This document shows positions 9,789-18,187 of a stretch of 64,000 nt of DNA, one piece after another. Within the stretch, counting starts at the first letter, position 1, and every line of letters starts with the position of its first letter. Source of the stretch: Synechococcus lacustris (GTDB lineage: Bacteria > Cyanobacteriota > Cyanobacteriia > PCC-6307 > Cyanobiaceae); contig CAJAQB010000001.1 in the NCBI GenBank assembly GCA_903943975.1, forward strand, positions 36,049 through 100,048, read 5' to 3'. The notes under the pieces were generated by a model. It was not told the origin of the DNA, did not search any database, and worked only from the letters and a program-made list of their open reading frames with translations. Made by a program: the position numbers and the translations under genes.

Positions 9789-11390
9789 TTAGCAGCCCGC
9801 CAAGAGGGCAGCGGAGCCATCAAGGGGTGCTGGCTCAAGTTCCGGGAGCTGACCTGTAGTGATGTCGCCGTATACCTGGCGCACCGCCACTGAAATCAGC
9901 TCATGGGTTTCAATCACCCTCACGCCGAGATGGGCCAACTGCTGGCGGGGTGATGCACCAATCCGACTAACCAGCACCGCGGCGCAGTCTTCCAGCACTG
10001 AAGCAATACCCTTCATCGCTGCCTCTTCGCCGTAGCCCCCCTGGCAGTAGTGATCAACCTTGCGGTGGCCAACGAAGCGGCTGCCTTGGCTATCCACTTC
10101 GTACACCTGAAATTCCTTGGCGTGGCCGAAGTGCTGATTAACAAGACCACCGCCCTTGCTGGCGACGGCCAGAAGCAGCGTCGGTCCAGCAGGGGTGCCA
10201 GCAGCTGCAGCGGCCTCAGCGGCGGCAGCTGCAAGCACTTTTTCCGCCTGGTGCATCTGCTTACGGAACATTTCGATCGACTCGCGGGCCTGTTCGCGGG
10301 CGCCGTGATCCAGCACAGGGGTGGTAGCCATTACCTTCTCTTTGCTGAATTCCTGGGAGCGGTCTTCCCCCAGCAAACCCACCGCATCGGCACGGCATTG
10401 GCGGCAATGGCGCATCATCCGCACCGCCCCTTCACCGCAGGCGTCCTGCAGGCTGGTGAGCTCCGCCGGGGTGGGTCCCCGCTGGCCGCGCAGGCCAAAC
10501 ACCGTGCCGTGCTCCGGCGCCGAGATCAGCGGCATGATGTTGTGGAGGAAGGCACCGCGTTCGCGGATCGCCCGATTCACCTCGATCAGGTGTTCGTCAT
10601 TGATCCCAGGGATCATCACCGAATTCACCTTGACCAGGATGTCTGCCTCCCGCAGCAGATCCAGGCTCTCCATCTGGCGTTCATGGAGCAGTTGCGAGGC
10701 CTCGCGACCGCGGTAGCGACGGCGCTCGAAATGGACCCAGGGATAGATCTCGGCACCGATGTCCGGATCGATCATGTTGATCGTGAGGGTCACGTGATCG
10801 ATGTTGAGGCCCTTGAGCCGCTCGATGTGGTCCGGCAGGGCTAGGCCATTGCTGGAGAGACAGAGCTTTAGGTCTGGGGCCTCGCTGGCAATACGATCAA
10901 AGGTTTCAAAGGTGTGCTCCGGGTTGGCCAGGGGGTCTCCCGGACCGGCGATACCCACCACGGTGAGCTGGGGAATTTTCTCCGCCACCACCAGCACCTT
11001 GTGGGCGGCCTCCCTGGGGTTGAGCAATTCGCTCACCACCCCAGGACGGCTTTCGTTGGCGCAATCGTATTTACGGTTACAGAAATTGCACTGGATATTG
11101 CATGCCGGAGCCACGGCCACATGCATCCGTGCATAGTGATGATGGGCCTCTTCGCTATAGCAAGGGTGCTTTTCAATCCTGGCGCGGGTGCGTTCGTCCA
11201 TTTGAGGTGCAGCCGGTTTGGCTTTTGCAGTGGACGGACAATTGCAGCTGGCCTTGGAAGCGGAGGAGGGAGCTTTCGTCATGGCGTCGCGAAAGAACTG
11301 CGATGCACCTGTCTTAACCGGTGCTTTAAACACGAAGCCCGGCGCCTTAGGTTGATTAGGGCTGCACTCGTTGCTCAAATCGACTGGCAC
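9789..11390 (-). CDS. nifB: FeMo-cofactor biosynthesis protein NifB (radical SAM)
   Basis: NifB fuses two 4Fe-4S clusters with a carbide to make NifB-co, the core of FeMo-cofactor. The 533-residue protein has an N-terminal extension of about 70 residues, a radical SAM domain with the CNIQCNFC triad near residue 96 and nearby [11 protein letters not shown], and a C-terminal NifX/NafY-like domain (about 400-510) starting [11 protein letters not shown] and containing [10 protein letters not shown]. The likely start is GTG at 11390. The first 60 residues are low in conservation and rich in Ala, Lys and Ser, so a later start is possible. It is the first gene of the left arm. Confidence 0.95.
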   Translation of the reverse strand: MPVDLSNECSPNQPKAPGFVFKAPVKTGASQFFRDAMTKAPSSASKASCNCPSTAKAKPAAPQMDERTRARIEKHPCYSEEAHHHYARMHVAVAPACNIQCNFCNRKYDCANESRPGVVSELLNPREAAHKVLVVAEKIPQLTVVGIAGPGDPLANPEHTFETFDRIASEAPDLKLCLSSNGLALPDHIERLKGLNIDHVTLTINMIDPDIGAEIYPWVHFERRRYRGREASQLLHERQMESLDLLREADILVKVNSVMIPGINDEHLIEVNRAIRERGAFLHNIMPLISAPEHGTVFGLRGQRGPTPAELTSLQDACGEGAVRMMRHCRQCRADAVGLLGEDRSQEFSKEKVMATTPVLDHGAREQARESIEMFRKQMHQAEKVLAAAAAEAAAAAGTPAGPTLLLAVASKGGGLVNQHFGHAKEFQVYEVDSQGSRFVGHRKVDHYCQGGYGEEAAMKGIASVLEDCAAVLVSRIGASPRQQLAHLGVRVIETHELISVAVRQVYGDITTGQLPELEPAPLDGSAALLAGC

Positions 11391-11876
11391 AAAAGGCTTT
11401 TATTTTTCCTTCGGGTTGGGGTACGGGTCTTTCTGGGAAGGTGTGAAGGTATTCAGAAACGGCAAATTGGCGCTGAATTTGATTAGGCGAAGGAAATCAG
11501 TAACCATCGATTCAAATCAATTGAATCCGCCCAACGGCAGGCCAAGGGATGTCATCGATTGCAGTTACCGTTGCTACAGCACTCAAGCAAAGCTGGCCTG
11601 AGTGCACAGATCACAGCGGCGACCATGCTGTAGCGTTTAATACTGTTTTAATAGGTACAACGAACCGGGCGATGGCGTTGAGTGGAAAGGAATACAGCCA
11701 CCTCACCCCAGTGAATTGCTAAGCGGCAGACTTGCTGGATTTGCAGCTGCTGTTCCCGTGGGGGTTTTGGTGATTGAAGCCAAAACTTTGAGGGCATTGA
11801 GGAGCCGCCCTGGCGATCTTGCCGGCCAAACGTGATGTTTATGGTCTTGGCATCTGCCAGAGCAGGAGATCTGCTG
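11391..11876. promoter_or_regulatory. Divergent nifB/nifE control region
   Basis: About 490 bases without a convincing gene separate the two nif arms and should hold both promoters. GTAGCGTTTAATAC at 11630-11643 matches the NtcA consensus GTA-N8-TAC exactly; GTTACCGTTGCTAC at 11564-11577 is a one-base variant. I do not see a TAN3T element at the usual 20-24 base spacing on either side, so direct NtcA activation is unproven. A CnfR-type site may be present but cannot be recognised by eye. Short frames across the gap look like chance. Confidence 0.55.
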
Positions 11877-13265
11877 ATGGTTCATGCACCCACCAACCGT
11901 GAACTGCTGACCGAACCGGCCTGCAGCCACAATCCAGCCGCCAAGGGCGGTTCAGCCAAAAAAGGCTGTGCCCAGAAGGCTAAACCTGGGGATGCCCAGG
12001 GGGGCTGCGCCTTTGATGGCGCCCTGATCACCCTGGTGCCCATCACCGATGTCGCCCACCTGGTCCACGGGCCGATCGCCTGTGGGGGCCACTCCTGGGG
12101 CACCCGCGGCAGCCTTTCCTCCGGTCCGCAGCATTATCGCCACGGTTTTACCACAGATCTAAACGAGCACGACATCATCTTTGGTGCAGAAACCAAGCTG
12201 CGCCAAGCGATTGAGGCGATCGCCCGGGACCATCGCCCCAAGGCGATCTTTGTTTATGCCACCTGCGTCACCGCCCTGATCGGTGAAGACCTGGATTCGG
12301 TTTGCAAGCAGGCGGCCCAGGCCCTGGCGCTGCCAGTGATCCCAGTGCACAGCGCTGGCTTTCGCGGCAGCAAAAACTTCGGCAACCGCCTGGGGGGCCA
12401 GGCCCTGCTCGACCATGTGATCGGCACCAGCCAAGCGCCCCGCCAAGCCGGCCCCTCAATCAACATCATCGGTGAGTACAACATCGCCGGTGAGGTCTGG
12501 GCGGTGGAGCCGCTGCTGGAGGCCCTAGGCATCCGCGTTCAGGCCAGGATCACCGGCGATGGCCGCTATGAAGCGATCGCCGCCGCCCACCAGGCCGATC
12601 TCAATGTGGTGATCTGCTCCAAGGCGCTGCTGAATGTGGCCCGCACGATGGAGGAGCGCTACGGCATTCCCTTTATTGAAGCCTCCTTCTATGGCTCCGC
12701 CAATGTGAGCCAATGCCTGCGCCAGATCGTTGATCATTTGGTGGATTCAAAGCTGGCCGATCTTTCGCTGATCGACCGCTCGGAGGCGTTGATTGCCACC
12801 CATACCGCACTGATGGGTAGCCAACTGGAGCCCTATCGGCAACGGCTGGCCGGCAAACGCATCGTGCTCTACACCGGTGGCGTTAAAAGCTGGTCGATCA
12901 TCGCCGCCGCCGCCGACCTCGGCATGAAGGTGGTGGCCACCAGCATCAAGAAAAGCACCGCCGATGACAAGGCCCGCATCGAGGAATTGCTGGGTCCCGA
13001 CGGGGTGTTGATCGAAAAAGGTGGCGCCGCCGAAATTCTCGACGTGATCGCCCGCACCGGTGCAGACATGTTGATCGCCGGTGGTCGCAATCAGTACACG
13101 GCCCTCAAGGCCCGCATCCCCTTCCTAGACATCAACCAGGAACGCCACCACGCCTACGCCGGCTACGAGGGCATCGTTGCCTTGGCCAGGGAAATCGATG
13201 AGGCGATGCACAGCCCCGTTTGGGAGCAGGTGCGTAGGCCGGCCCCCTGGGAGCAGGAACCATGA
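11877..13265 (+). CDS. nifE: FeMo-cofactor scaffold NifE
   Basis: NifE forms the NifEN scaffold on which NifB-co matures to FeMo-cofactor. The protein is about 462 residues, homologous to NifD. Conserved stretches include VHGPIACGGHSWGTRGSLSS, FVYATCVTALIGEDL and VICSKALLNVARTMEERYGI. The N-terminus has several cysteines (ACSHN, KGCAQK, QGGCAFDG), the first being an extra Cys-rich segment. The ATG at 11877 has a good Shine-Dalgarno (CAGGAGAT) 8 bases upstream; the frame is open from 11832. Its stop overlaps the nifN start by 4 bases. Confidence 0.95.
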   Translation: MVHAPTNRELLTEPACSHNPAAKGGSAKKGCAQKAKPGDAQGGCAFDGALITLVPITDVAHLVHGPIACGGHSWGTRGSLSSGPQHYRHGFTTDLNEHDIIFGAETKLRQAIEAIARDHRPKAIFVYATCVTALIGEDLDSVCKQAAQALALPVIPVHSAGFRGSKNFGNRLGGQALLDHVIGTSQAPRQAGPSINIIGEYNIAGEVWAVEPLLEALGIRVQARITGDGRYEAIAAAHQADLNVVICSKALLNVARTMEERYGIPFIEASFYGSANVSQCLRQIVDHLVDSKLADLSLIDRSEALIATHTALMGSQLEPYRQRLAGKRIVLYTGGVKSWSIIAAAADLGMKVVATSIKKSTADDKARIEELLGPDGVLIEKGGAAEILDVIARTGADMLIAGGRNQYTALKARIPFLDINQERHHAYAGYEGIVALAREIDEAMHSPVWEQVRRPAPWEQEP

Positions 13266-14551
13266 CCAGCACTAAACCAGCTAGCACCGCCGCCCCGCCG
13301 CGGCAGGCCCTGGCCGTAGACACCTTCAAACACAGCCCGGCCCTTGGGGCGGCCCTGGCGCTACTGGGGGTAAAGGGCTCGGTGCCCCTACTGCATGGGG
13401 CCCAGGGCTGCACCGCCGCCGCCAAGGTGGTGTTGGTGAAGCACTTCAGAGAAGCAATCCCCCTGGCCACCACGGCCATGGATGAGGTGAGCACCGTGCT
13501 TGGCGGCGACGCCAACATCATCGAGGCGATTGCCACCCTCTATGGCAAGTCAAAGCCAAAGCTGATTGGCCTCTGCTCCACGGCCCTCACCGAAACCCGG
13601 GGCGACGATCTCGAGGGGGCGGTTTGTCGCCTGCGACAACAGCACCCAGATCTGGCGGAGTTGCCCATCGCCGTGATCCACTCCCCTGATTTCATGGGCG
13701 GTTTGCAGGAGGGCTTTGCTGCGGCAGTGGGCTCCCTGCTGGAGACCTTCGCCAGCCCCGGGCCCACCATCCCCGGCCAGATAACAGTGCTGGCCAATGC
13801 CTGCCTCGCCCCCGGCGATGGTCAGGAGCTCAAGGATCTACTGGAGGCCTTTGGCTACCAGCCCCTGCTCGTGCCAGATCTCTCTGATTCCCTTGATGGC
13901 CGCCTCAGTGAAGCGCCTTCCCCCTTGGCCCAGGGGGGCATCAGCGTGGAGCAGTTGCGGCTGGTGGGGCGCTCCGAACAGGTGATTGTGATTGGCGAAA
14001 GCTTGGCCGCCGTAGGGGCCCGGCTGGCGGAACGCTGCCACTGCTCACTCACCAGCATTCCCCAGCTGATGAGCCTCGAGGCGGTGGATGGCTTCATTCA
14101 CCAACTCAGCCGCTGGAGTGGACGCCCGGTGCCGGAGCGCTACCGCCGCCAACGGCGCCAGGTGCTGGATGCCCTGCTAGACACCCACTTCTACTTCGGT
14201 AACAAGCGGGTGCCCCTGGCCCTGGAGGGCGATCTCCTCCAGGGCATGGTGGCCTTCCTGCAGGCCTGCGGCGCCAAGGTCCAAACGGCCCTCACCCCCC
14301 AGATCGGTGACCTGGCGCTGTTGGGGGAAAGTTGCGATGGCGCCCACCTGCTGGTGGCCAGCTCCCAGGCAGCTGCCCTGGCCCAAAGCAAAGGCATACC
14401 CCTCTATCGGCTCGGCTTCCCGATCACCGACCGCTTGGGCCAGGGCCTACGGGTGTCGATCGGCTACGCCGGGCTGCTGCGTCAACTGATCGAGCTGGGC
14501 AACATCTTGCTCGAACAGGAGTTAGCCCACCCCGTTCATCCCGGCGGATGA
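13262..14551 (+). CDS. nifN: FeMo-cofactor scaffold NifN
   Basis: NifN (429 residues) is the NifK-like partner of NifE. It has LHGAQGCTAAAKVVLVKHF near residues 41-59, STVLGGDANIIEAI, and GLCSTALTETRGDDLEG near 102-118, the NifN equivalents of P-cluster-region motifs. It is shorter than NifK and lacks its N-terminal arm, as usual. The ATG sits inside the nifE stop (ATGA), so the two subunits are translationally coupled. Confidence 0.94.
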   Translation: MTSTKPASTAAPPRQALAVDTFKHSPALGAALALLGVKGSVPLLHGAQGCTAAAKVVLVKHFREAIPLATTAMDEVSTVLGGDANIIEAIATLYGKSKPKLIGLCSTALTETRGDDLEGAVCRLRQQHPDLAELPIAVIHSPDFMGGLQEGFAAAVGSLLETFASPGPTIPGQITVLANACLAPGDGQELKDLLEAFGYQPLLVPDLSDSLDGRLSEAPSPLAQGGISVEQLRLVGRSEQVIVIGESLAAVGARLAERCHCSLTSIPQLMSLEAVDGFIHQLSRWSGRPVPERYRRQRRQVLDALLDTHFYFGNKRVPLALEGDLLQGMVAFLQACGAKVQTALTPQIGDLALLGESCDGAHLLVASSQAAALAQSKGIPLYRLGFPITDRLGQGLRVSIGYAGLLRQLIELGNILLEQELAHPVHPGG

Positions 14552-14601
14552 GCTTCTGACTTCGACTCCAGAAACAATCCCCATCACCATTCGCCACTGC
14601 C

Positions 14602-14982
14602 ATGTACGTCGCCTTCGCTAGCCAAGACCAAATTCACATCGATGCCCATTTCGGCTGGTGCCCCTTTCTGGAGATCTACAAGGTTTCCACCGAGGGCCAT
14701 GAGCTGCATCAATCGATTGCTTTCCCCCCCGGGGCCGAGCAGGACGGAGATGAAAACAAACTGACCCCAAGAATCAATGCCGTGCGGGCCTGCACCCTCG
14801 TTTATGTAACCGCCATCGGCGGCAGTGCGGCGGCCCGCTTGATCCGCGAACGGATCACACCGATCCGCAACCCCAACCCCAGCGAGCCGATCGAATCACT
14901 GCTCGATCGCTTGGTGGTGATGCTCCAGGGCACTCCCCCCCCCTGGCTGCGCAAGGTGCTGCAAGCCCAGCAGGTGACTTGA
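14602..14982 (+). CDS. nifX: FeMo-cofactor carrier NifX
   Basis: This 126-residue protein begins MYVAFASQDQIHIDAHFGWC, the NifX pattern with the DAHFG motif shared with the NifB C-terminus. NifX binds NifB-co and VK-cluster intermediates and passes them to NifEN. The core ends with AAARLIRERITPIR and is followed by a short helical tail. It lies 50 bases after nifN and 37 bases before the DUF269 gene. Confidence 0.92.
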   Translation: MYVAFASQDQIHIDAHFGWCPFLEIYKVSTEGHELHQSIAFPPGAEQDGDENKLTPRINAVRACTLVYVTAIGGSAAARLIRERITPIRNPNPSEPIESLLDRLVVMLQGTPPPWLRKVLQAQQVT

Positions 14983-15019
14983 AGCCCGAAAGTCTTCCAC
15001 CCCCATCAGCATTCCTCCA

Positions 15020-15502
15020 ATGACCACCCCCCAACCCTCCATTCCTGAACTGGCCGAACCTGGGGCCCTGCTCCAGAGCGAAGCCAGCAAAGCCCTCACC
15101 CAACAGATCCGCGTTAACGACCCCTACGGCACCCTGCGGAACTGGGGCGATGAGCTGCTGATCAAGCCCTTCCTGGTGACCCGCGAGAAGAAGCGCAGCA
15201 TCAGCATCGAAGGTCCAGTGGAATCGGCAACCCGCGGCCGAATCCAGGCCTTCTTTCGTTCCCTGGCCCATCGGATCGAATCCCGCACGGGCTTGATGAC
15301 CCAGATGGTGCTGGATATCAATGAAGAGGGTTTTGGCTGGGCCCTGGTATTTGCCGGGCACCTGGTGCTGGTGAACCGCACCCTGCGGGATGCCCATCGC
15401 TTCGGCTTCCTCAACCTGGTGGAACTGGTGGCTGAATCCGACAAGCTCACCGAGCAAGCGGTGGCGCTAGCCGAACGCTATCCGGAGGTCGGTAACCCAT
15501 GA
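15020..15502 (+). CDS. NifX-associated nitrogen fixation protein (DUF269)
   Basis: This 160-residue protein belongs to the DUF269 family, found next to nifX in diazotrophs. Recognisable stretches are DPYGTLRNWGDELLIKPFLV near residue 35, then LMTQMVLDINEEGFGWALV and RTLRDAHRFGF. Its biochemical role is not settled; it is thought to assist cofactor handling. The downstream gene starts inside its stop (ATGA). Confidence 0.9.
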   Translation: MTTPQPSIPELAEPGALLQSEASKALTQQIRVNDPYGTLRNWGDELLIKPFLVTREKKRSISIEGPVESATRGRIQAFFRSLAHRIESRTGLMTQMVLDINEEGFGWALVFAGHLVLVNRTLRDAHRFGFLNLVELVAESDKLTEQAVALAERYPEVGNP

Positions 15503-15738
15503 CCAGCAATGGCGACGACTTCCGGCAACTCGACAGCGAGGTGCTGCGCCAACGGATCCGTTCGCTAAACAGCAAGGCCGGACAGATGAAGATGGATCTC
15601 CATGATCTAGCTGAAGGTTTGCCCGCTGATTTCGAGCAGTTGCCTGGCCTTGCCGCCCAAACCCACGCGATCTTTGCCCAACTTGATGCCATGCGGCGCC
15701 ACCTGCGCGAGCAGGAAGCCACCAGTACCCCTACCTGA
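15499..15738 (+). CDS. DUF683 / CCE_0567-type small nif protein
   Basis: This 79-residue, mostly helical protein contains LRQRIRSLNSKAGQMKMDLHDLAEGLP, split here by position about 17-43, which matches the DUF683 (Rop-like) family of helical-hairpin proteins encoded next to DUF269. A Cyanothece member was described as a small metal-binding protein. The function is unknown. It overlaps the upstream gene by 4 bases, so it is firmly part of the nifENX operon. Confidence 0.85.
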   Translation: MTSNGDDFRQLDSEVLRQRIRSLNSKAGQMKMDLHDLAEGLPADFEQLPGLAAQTHAIFAQLDAMRRHLREQEATSTPT

Positions 15739-15746
15739 ACTTCGCC

Positions 15747-16088
15747 ATGACAGCCATGACCCCTAACAAATCCGCAGCCTTGGCGACGATGGCTGGTTTC
15801 AAGCAGCTGGTGGATGCGGAAGATTATTTCCGCTTCTTCTCCCTTGACTTTGATCCCCAGGTGCTGAATGTGAATCGGCTGCATATCCTGCGCCACTTCT
15901 CCAATCAGCTCTCCAGCCAGGCTCCAACCTCAGAAGTTGCCGAAACAGAAGCCCAGTGCTTCGAGCGCCACCGCCGGGCCCTAGAGGAGGCCTATGCCCT
16001 GTTTGAGCACTCCAGCGGCGTAGAACAAAAGCTATTTGCTGTTTTCCGCCAAACCCCTGGGCACATCGTGCGCCTGGAGGACCTATGA
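15747..16088 (+). CDS. nifW: Nitrogenase-stabilising/protective protein NifW
   Basis: This 113-residue protein has the NifW core: AGFKQLVDAEDYFRFFSLDF near residues 15-34, VLNVNRLHILRHF, and a helix with EEAYALFEHSSGVEQKLF. NifW is thought to protect NifDK from oxygen damage, a sensible need in an oxygenic organism. Met4 or Met15 are alternative starts. Its stop overlaps the hesA start by 4 bases. Confidence 0.9.
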   Translation: MTAMTPNKSAALATMAGFKQLVDAEDYFRFFSLDFDPQVLNVNRLHILRHFSNQLSSQAPTSEVAETEAQCFERHRRALEEAYALFEHSSGVEQKLFAVFRQTPGHIVRLEDL

Positions 16089-16864
16089 CCTTGGCGCCGC
16101 CCCTGGCCCCGCTCTCCCCTGGGCTCACTGAGCAGCAGCGGGAGCGCTACCGCCGCCAACTGCAGCTCCCCAACTTCGGCGAAGCCGCCCAACAGCGGCT
16201 GCTGGAAAGCAGCGTGTTGGTTACCGGCGTGGGCGGCCTGGGCGGCACCGTTGCCCTTTACCTGGCGGCGGCGGGCATTGGCCAGCTGGTGCTGGCCCGG
16301 GGCGGCAACCTGCGCCTAGACGATCTCAACCGTCAGGTGCTGATGCGCAACGACGGTGTGGGCAAATTGCGGGTAGATCAGGCCGCCGAAAGCCTGCGCC
16401 GTTTCAATCCGGAAACGCTGGTGGTGGCGGTGGCCGATTACGTCACCGCCGAAAACGTCGGCGGCCTGGTGGCCCAGGCCGAGATCGCCGTGGATGCCAC
16501 CCACAACTTTGAGGAGCGCTATCTGCTGAATGACGCCTGTCTCCAGGCAGGTATCCCGATGGTGGAGGCCGCCATGGACGACATGGAGGCCCACTTGACC
16601 ACGATCGTGCCGGGCCTCACCCCCTGCCTGCGCTGCCTCAATCCAGAGCCGCCCCCCTGGGACCGCCGCGGTTTCGGCGTGCTCGGCGCCGTTTCCGGTG
16701 CCCTTGCCTGCCTCGCCGCCCTGGAGGTGATCAAACAACTCACCGGTTGTGGCCCCACCCTCCAAGGCGAGCTGGCCCGCCTTGATTTCAACCAGCTCTC
16801 GATGCGGCGATTGCGGCTGCAGCGGGATCGCCACTGCCCCAGCTGCGGCTCGCTTCAGCCCTGA
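16085..16864 (+). CDS. hesA: HesA/MoeB/ThiF-family E1-like adenylyltransferase
   Basis: The 259-residue protein has the E1-like nucleotide fold: ERYRRQLQLPNFGEAAQQRL near the start, VLVTGVGGLGG (about residues 43-53), DDLNRQVLMRNDGVGK with the adenylation residues, and ATHNFEERYLLND. A zinc site is formed by PCLRCL near 180 and a terminal HCPSCG. Such enzymes adenylate the C-terminal glycine of a ubiquitin-like sulfur carrier. A MoaD/ThiS-like carrier is encoded two genes downstream. HesA is nif-associated in cyanobacteria, but its substrate there is not established. Confidence 0.9.
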   Translation: MTLAPPLAPLSPGLTEQQRERYRRQLQLPNFGEAAQQRLLESSVLVTGVGGLGGTVALYLAAAGIGQLVLARGGNLRLDDLNRQVLMRNDGVGKLRVDQAAESLRRFNPETLVVAVADYVTAENVGGLVAQAEIAVDATHNFEERYLLNDACLQAGIPMVEAAMDDMEAHLTTIVPGLTPCLRCLNPEPPPWDRRGFGVLGAVSGALACLAALEVIKQLTGCGPTLQGELARLDFNQLSMRRLRLQRDRHCPSCGSLQP

Positions 16865-16894
16865 CCAGCACCAACCCTTCGCCCCCCTACTGCC

Positions 16895-17263
16895 ATGTGC
16901 GTCCGTTTTACTGAACCCGCTGAGCTGCGGCTGCGCAGCCTGATCCGCTCCCGCAACCTCGGCCCCGAAGCCGGCATTCGCGTCAGCGTTAGCGATGGTG
17001 GCTGTGCTGGCCGCAGCTACGACCTCAAGGTGGTAGCCGAACCCCAGGCCGATGATCACCCCTTCAAGGTGGGCGCCGTTGCCGTTTATGTGGACAACAG
17101 CAGCCTGCCGGACCTGCGTGGCGTGGAGGTGGATTTTGTGGAGGGGGTGATGGAAAGCGGTTTCCGTTTCTCAAATCCCCAGGCCAGTGGCAGCTGTGGC
17201 TGCGGCAAGTCTTTTTCCACCGCGGAAAACTGCAGCACGGAGAGCAGCTGTCATGGCCATTGA
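16895..17263 (+). CDS. hesB: HesB/IscA-like Fe-S assembly protein
   Basis: This 122-residue A-type Fe-S carrier has the conserved cysteines in VSDGGCAGRSYDL (about residue 36) and GSCGCGKSF (about residues 101-109). A-type proteins deliver clusters or iron to client enzymes, here probably nitrogenase components. The C-terminal tail after the CGCG motif is longer than in IscA and carries two further Cys, as in nif-linked HesB. The final 11 bases overlap the MoaD/ThiS-like gene. Confidence 0.92.
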   Translation: MCVRFTEPAELRLRSLIRSRNLGPEAGIRVSVSDGGCAGRSYDLKVVAEPQADDHPFKVGAVAVYVDNSSLPDLRGVEVDFVEGVMESGFRFSNPQASGSCGCGKSFSTAENCSTESSCHGH

Positions 17264-17528
17264 CGTATACCTACCCCACGGCTGGCAGCGCCTGGGCATT
17301 GAACAGAGCCACATCAGCAGCGAAGCGAGAAGTATCGGTGAATTAATCGAGCTGCTCGAACAACGCTGGCCGCTGCTGGCCAAGGAGTGGCGGGGCAAAA
17401 ATACATCCCTGGTCAGCCATCTGAAGCTATTCATCAATGGCGAACAGCTGGCCAAGGAAGGGGCCGAAGCCCAGGAGCTGAGCTCCGGTGATTGCGTTGA
17501 TGTGCTGCTGCCGATCTCGGGGGGCTGA
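17253..17528 (+). CDS. MoaD/ThiS-family ubiquitin-like sulfur carrier
   Basis: This 91-residue protein begins MAIDVYLPHGWQRLG and ends LLPISGG. The terminal Gly-Gly and the LFINGEQL and SGDCVDVLLP strands are hallmarks of ubiquitin-like sulfur carriers, which are adenylated at the last Gly and converted to a thiocarboxylate. The partner enzyme is plausibly the HesA product upstream. The ATG at 17253 overlaps hesB by 11 bases; a longer frame would run deep into hesB and does not look coding. Being last in the right nif arm suggests a nif-specific sulfur or molybdopterin-related task, which is inference. Confidence 0.8.
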   Translation: MAIDVYLPHGWQRLGIEQSHISSEARSIGELIELLEQRWPLLAKEWRGKNTSLVSHLKLFINGEQLAKEGAEAQELSSGDCVDVLLPISGG

Positions 17529-17547
17529 TGGCTAAAGGGGGGCCAAC

Positions 17548-17841
17548 TCAGTCCCGCTCACCCCGGGCCGGGCGCCCCAAACCACAGACAGCCATCATCT
17601 GCGCTTCCACCTGACGCAGTTGCTGGCGATCCGGTACATCCCGGTCTAACCGCCGCACCTTTACGGCAAAACTCATGAAAAACTTAAACATATCCTTTTC
17701 GGCTATGCCGTAGAGCCGACAGGTGTCGTACAGGGCCTGGGTCATGCAGTCCAACGCCGGCTCCACCGGAGCATCGCCGGGCACAACGCCGTCTACCAAA
17801 CGAAAGGCCGCAGCGGTAAGCGCACGCTCGATCGAACCCAT
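17548..17841 (-). CDS. Hypothetical protein at the right end of the nif island
   Basis: I do not recognise this 97-residue protein. It is predicted mostly helical, with ALDCMTQALYDTCRLYGIAE and KDMFKFFMSFAVKVRRLDRD as the likely core and three Cys residues. It is convergent with the MoaD/ThiS-like gene, leaving 19 bases between them. It could be a core gene at the island edge or part of the island. Confidence 0.55.
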   Translation of the reverse strand: MGSIERALTAAAFRLVDGVVPGDAPVEPALDCMTQALYDTCRLYGIAEKDMFKFFMSFAVKVRRLDRDVPDRQQLRQVEAQMMAVCGLGRPARGERD

Positions 17842-18187
17842 CCCAAAACCAGCAGGTGCTCAAAGCGTATAAATGGCTACCGTTTAAGGCAAGCCGTTAT
17901 TGCGAAGACGTAATACATGATTCTTTAACCTTGCGGGCTGGCGGCAGGGTTTAAGCAAAGAACCCCGGCCAGCTATCTGAAAGAAAATAACAAGACTTAC
18001 GCAATTCAAAAACAGCAATTGACAGGCAAAAATTAACACAAATCAATGCCAATCCCGGCCTAAATATTGATATATATTCGATCACAGGGAACATTAAAGA
18101 GCTTGGCCGGGTGCTTGATGGCTGGATCAGCTCTAGCCCGCCAACCCCCCATGGGCGAATCTGGCTAGCGACCGCTATTGCCGCCAG
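17842..18187. other. AT-rich intergenic region upstream of the permease
   Basis: About 345 bases without a convincing gene. The middle (about 17,930-18,080) is clearly more AT-rich than its surroundings, with runs such as TTGATATATATTCGAT. It should hold the permease promoter and the promoter of the leftward small gene. No tRNA, attachment site or repeat pair marking the island edge was seen. Confidence 0.5.

Noticed and set aside
11630..11643. Firm assignment of an NtcA-activated nif promoter
   Set aside because: The core matches, but no TAN3T element lies at the right spacing on either strand. It is listed only as a candidate.
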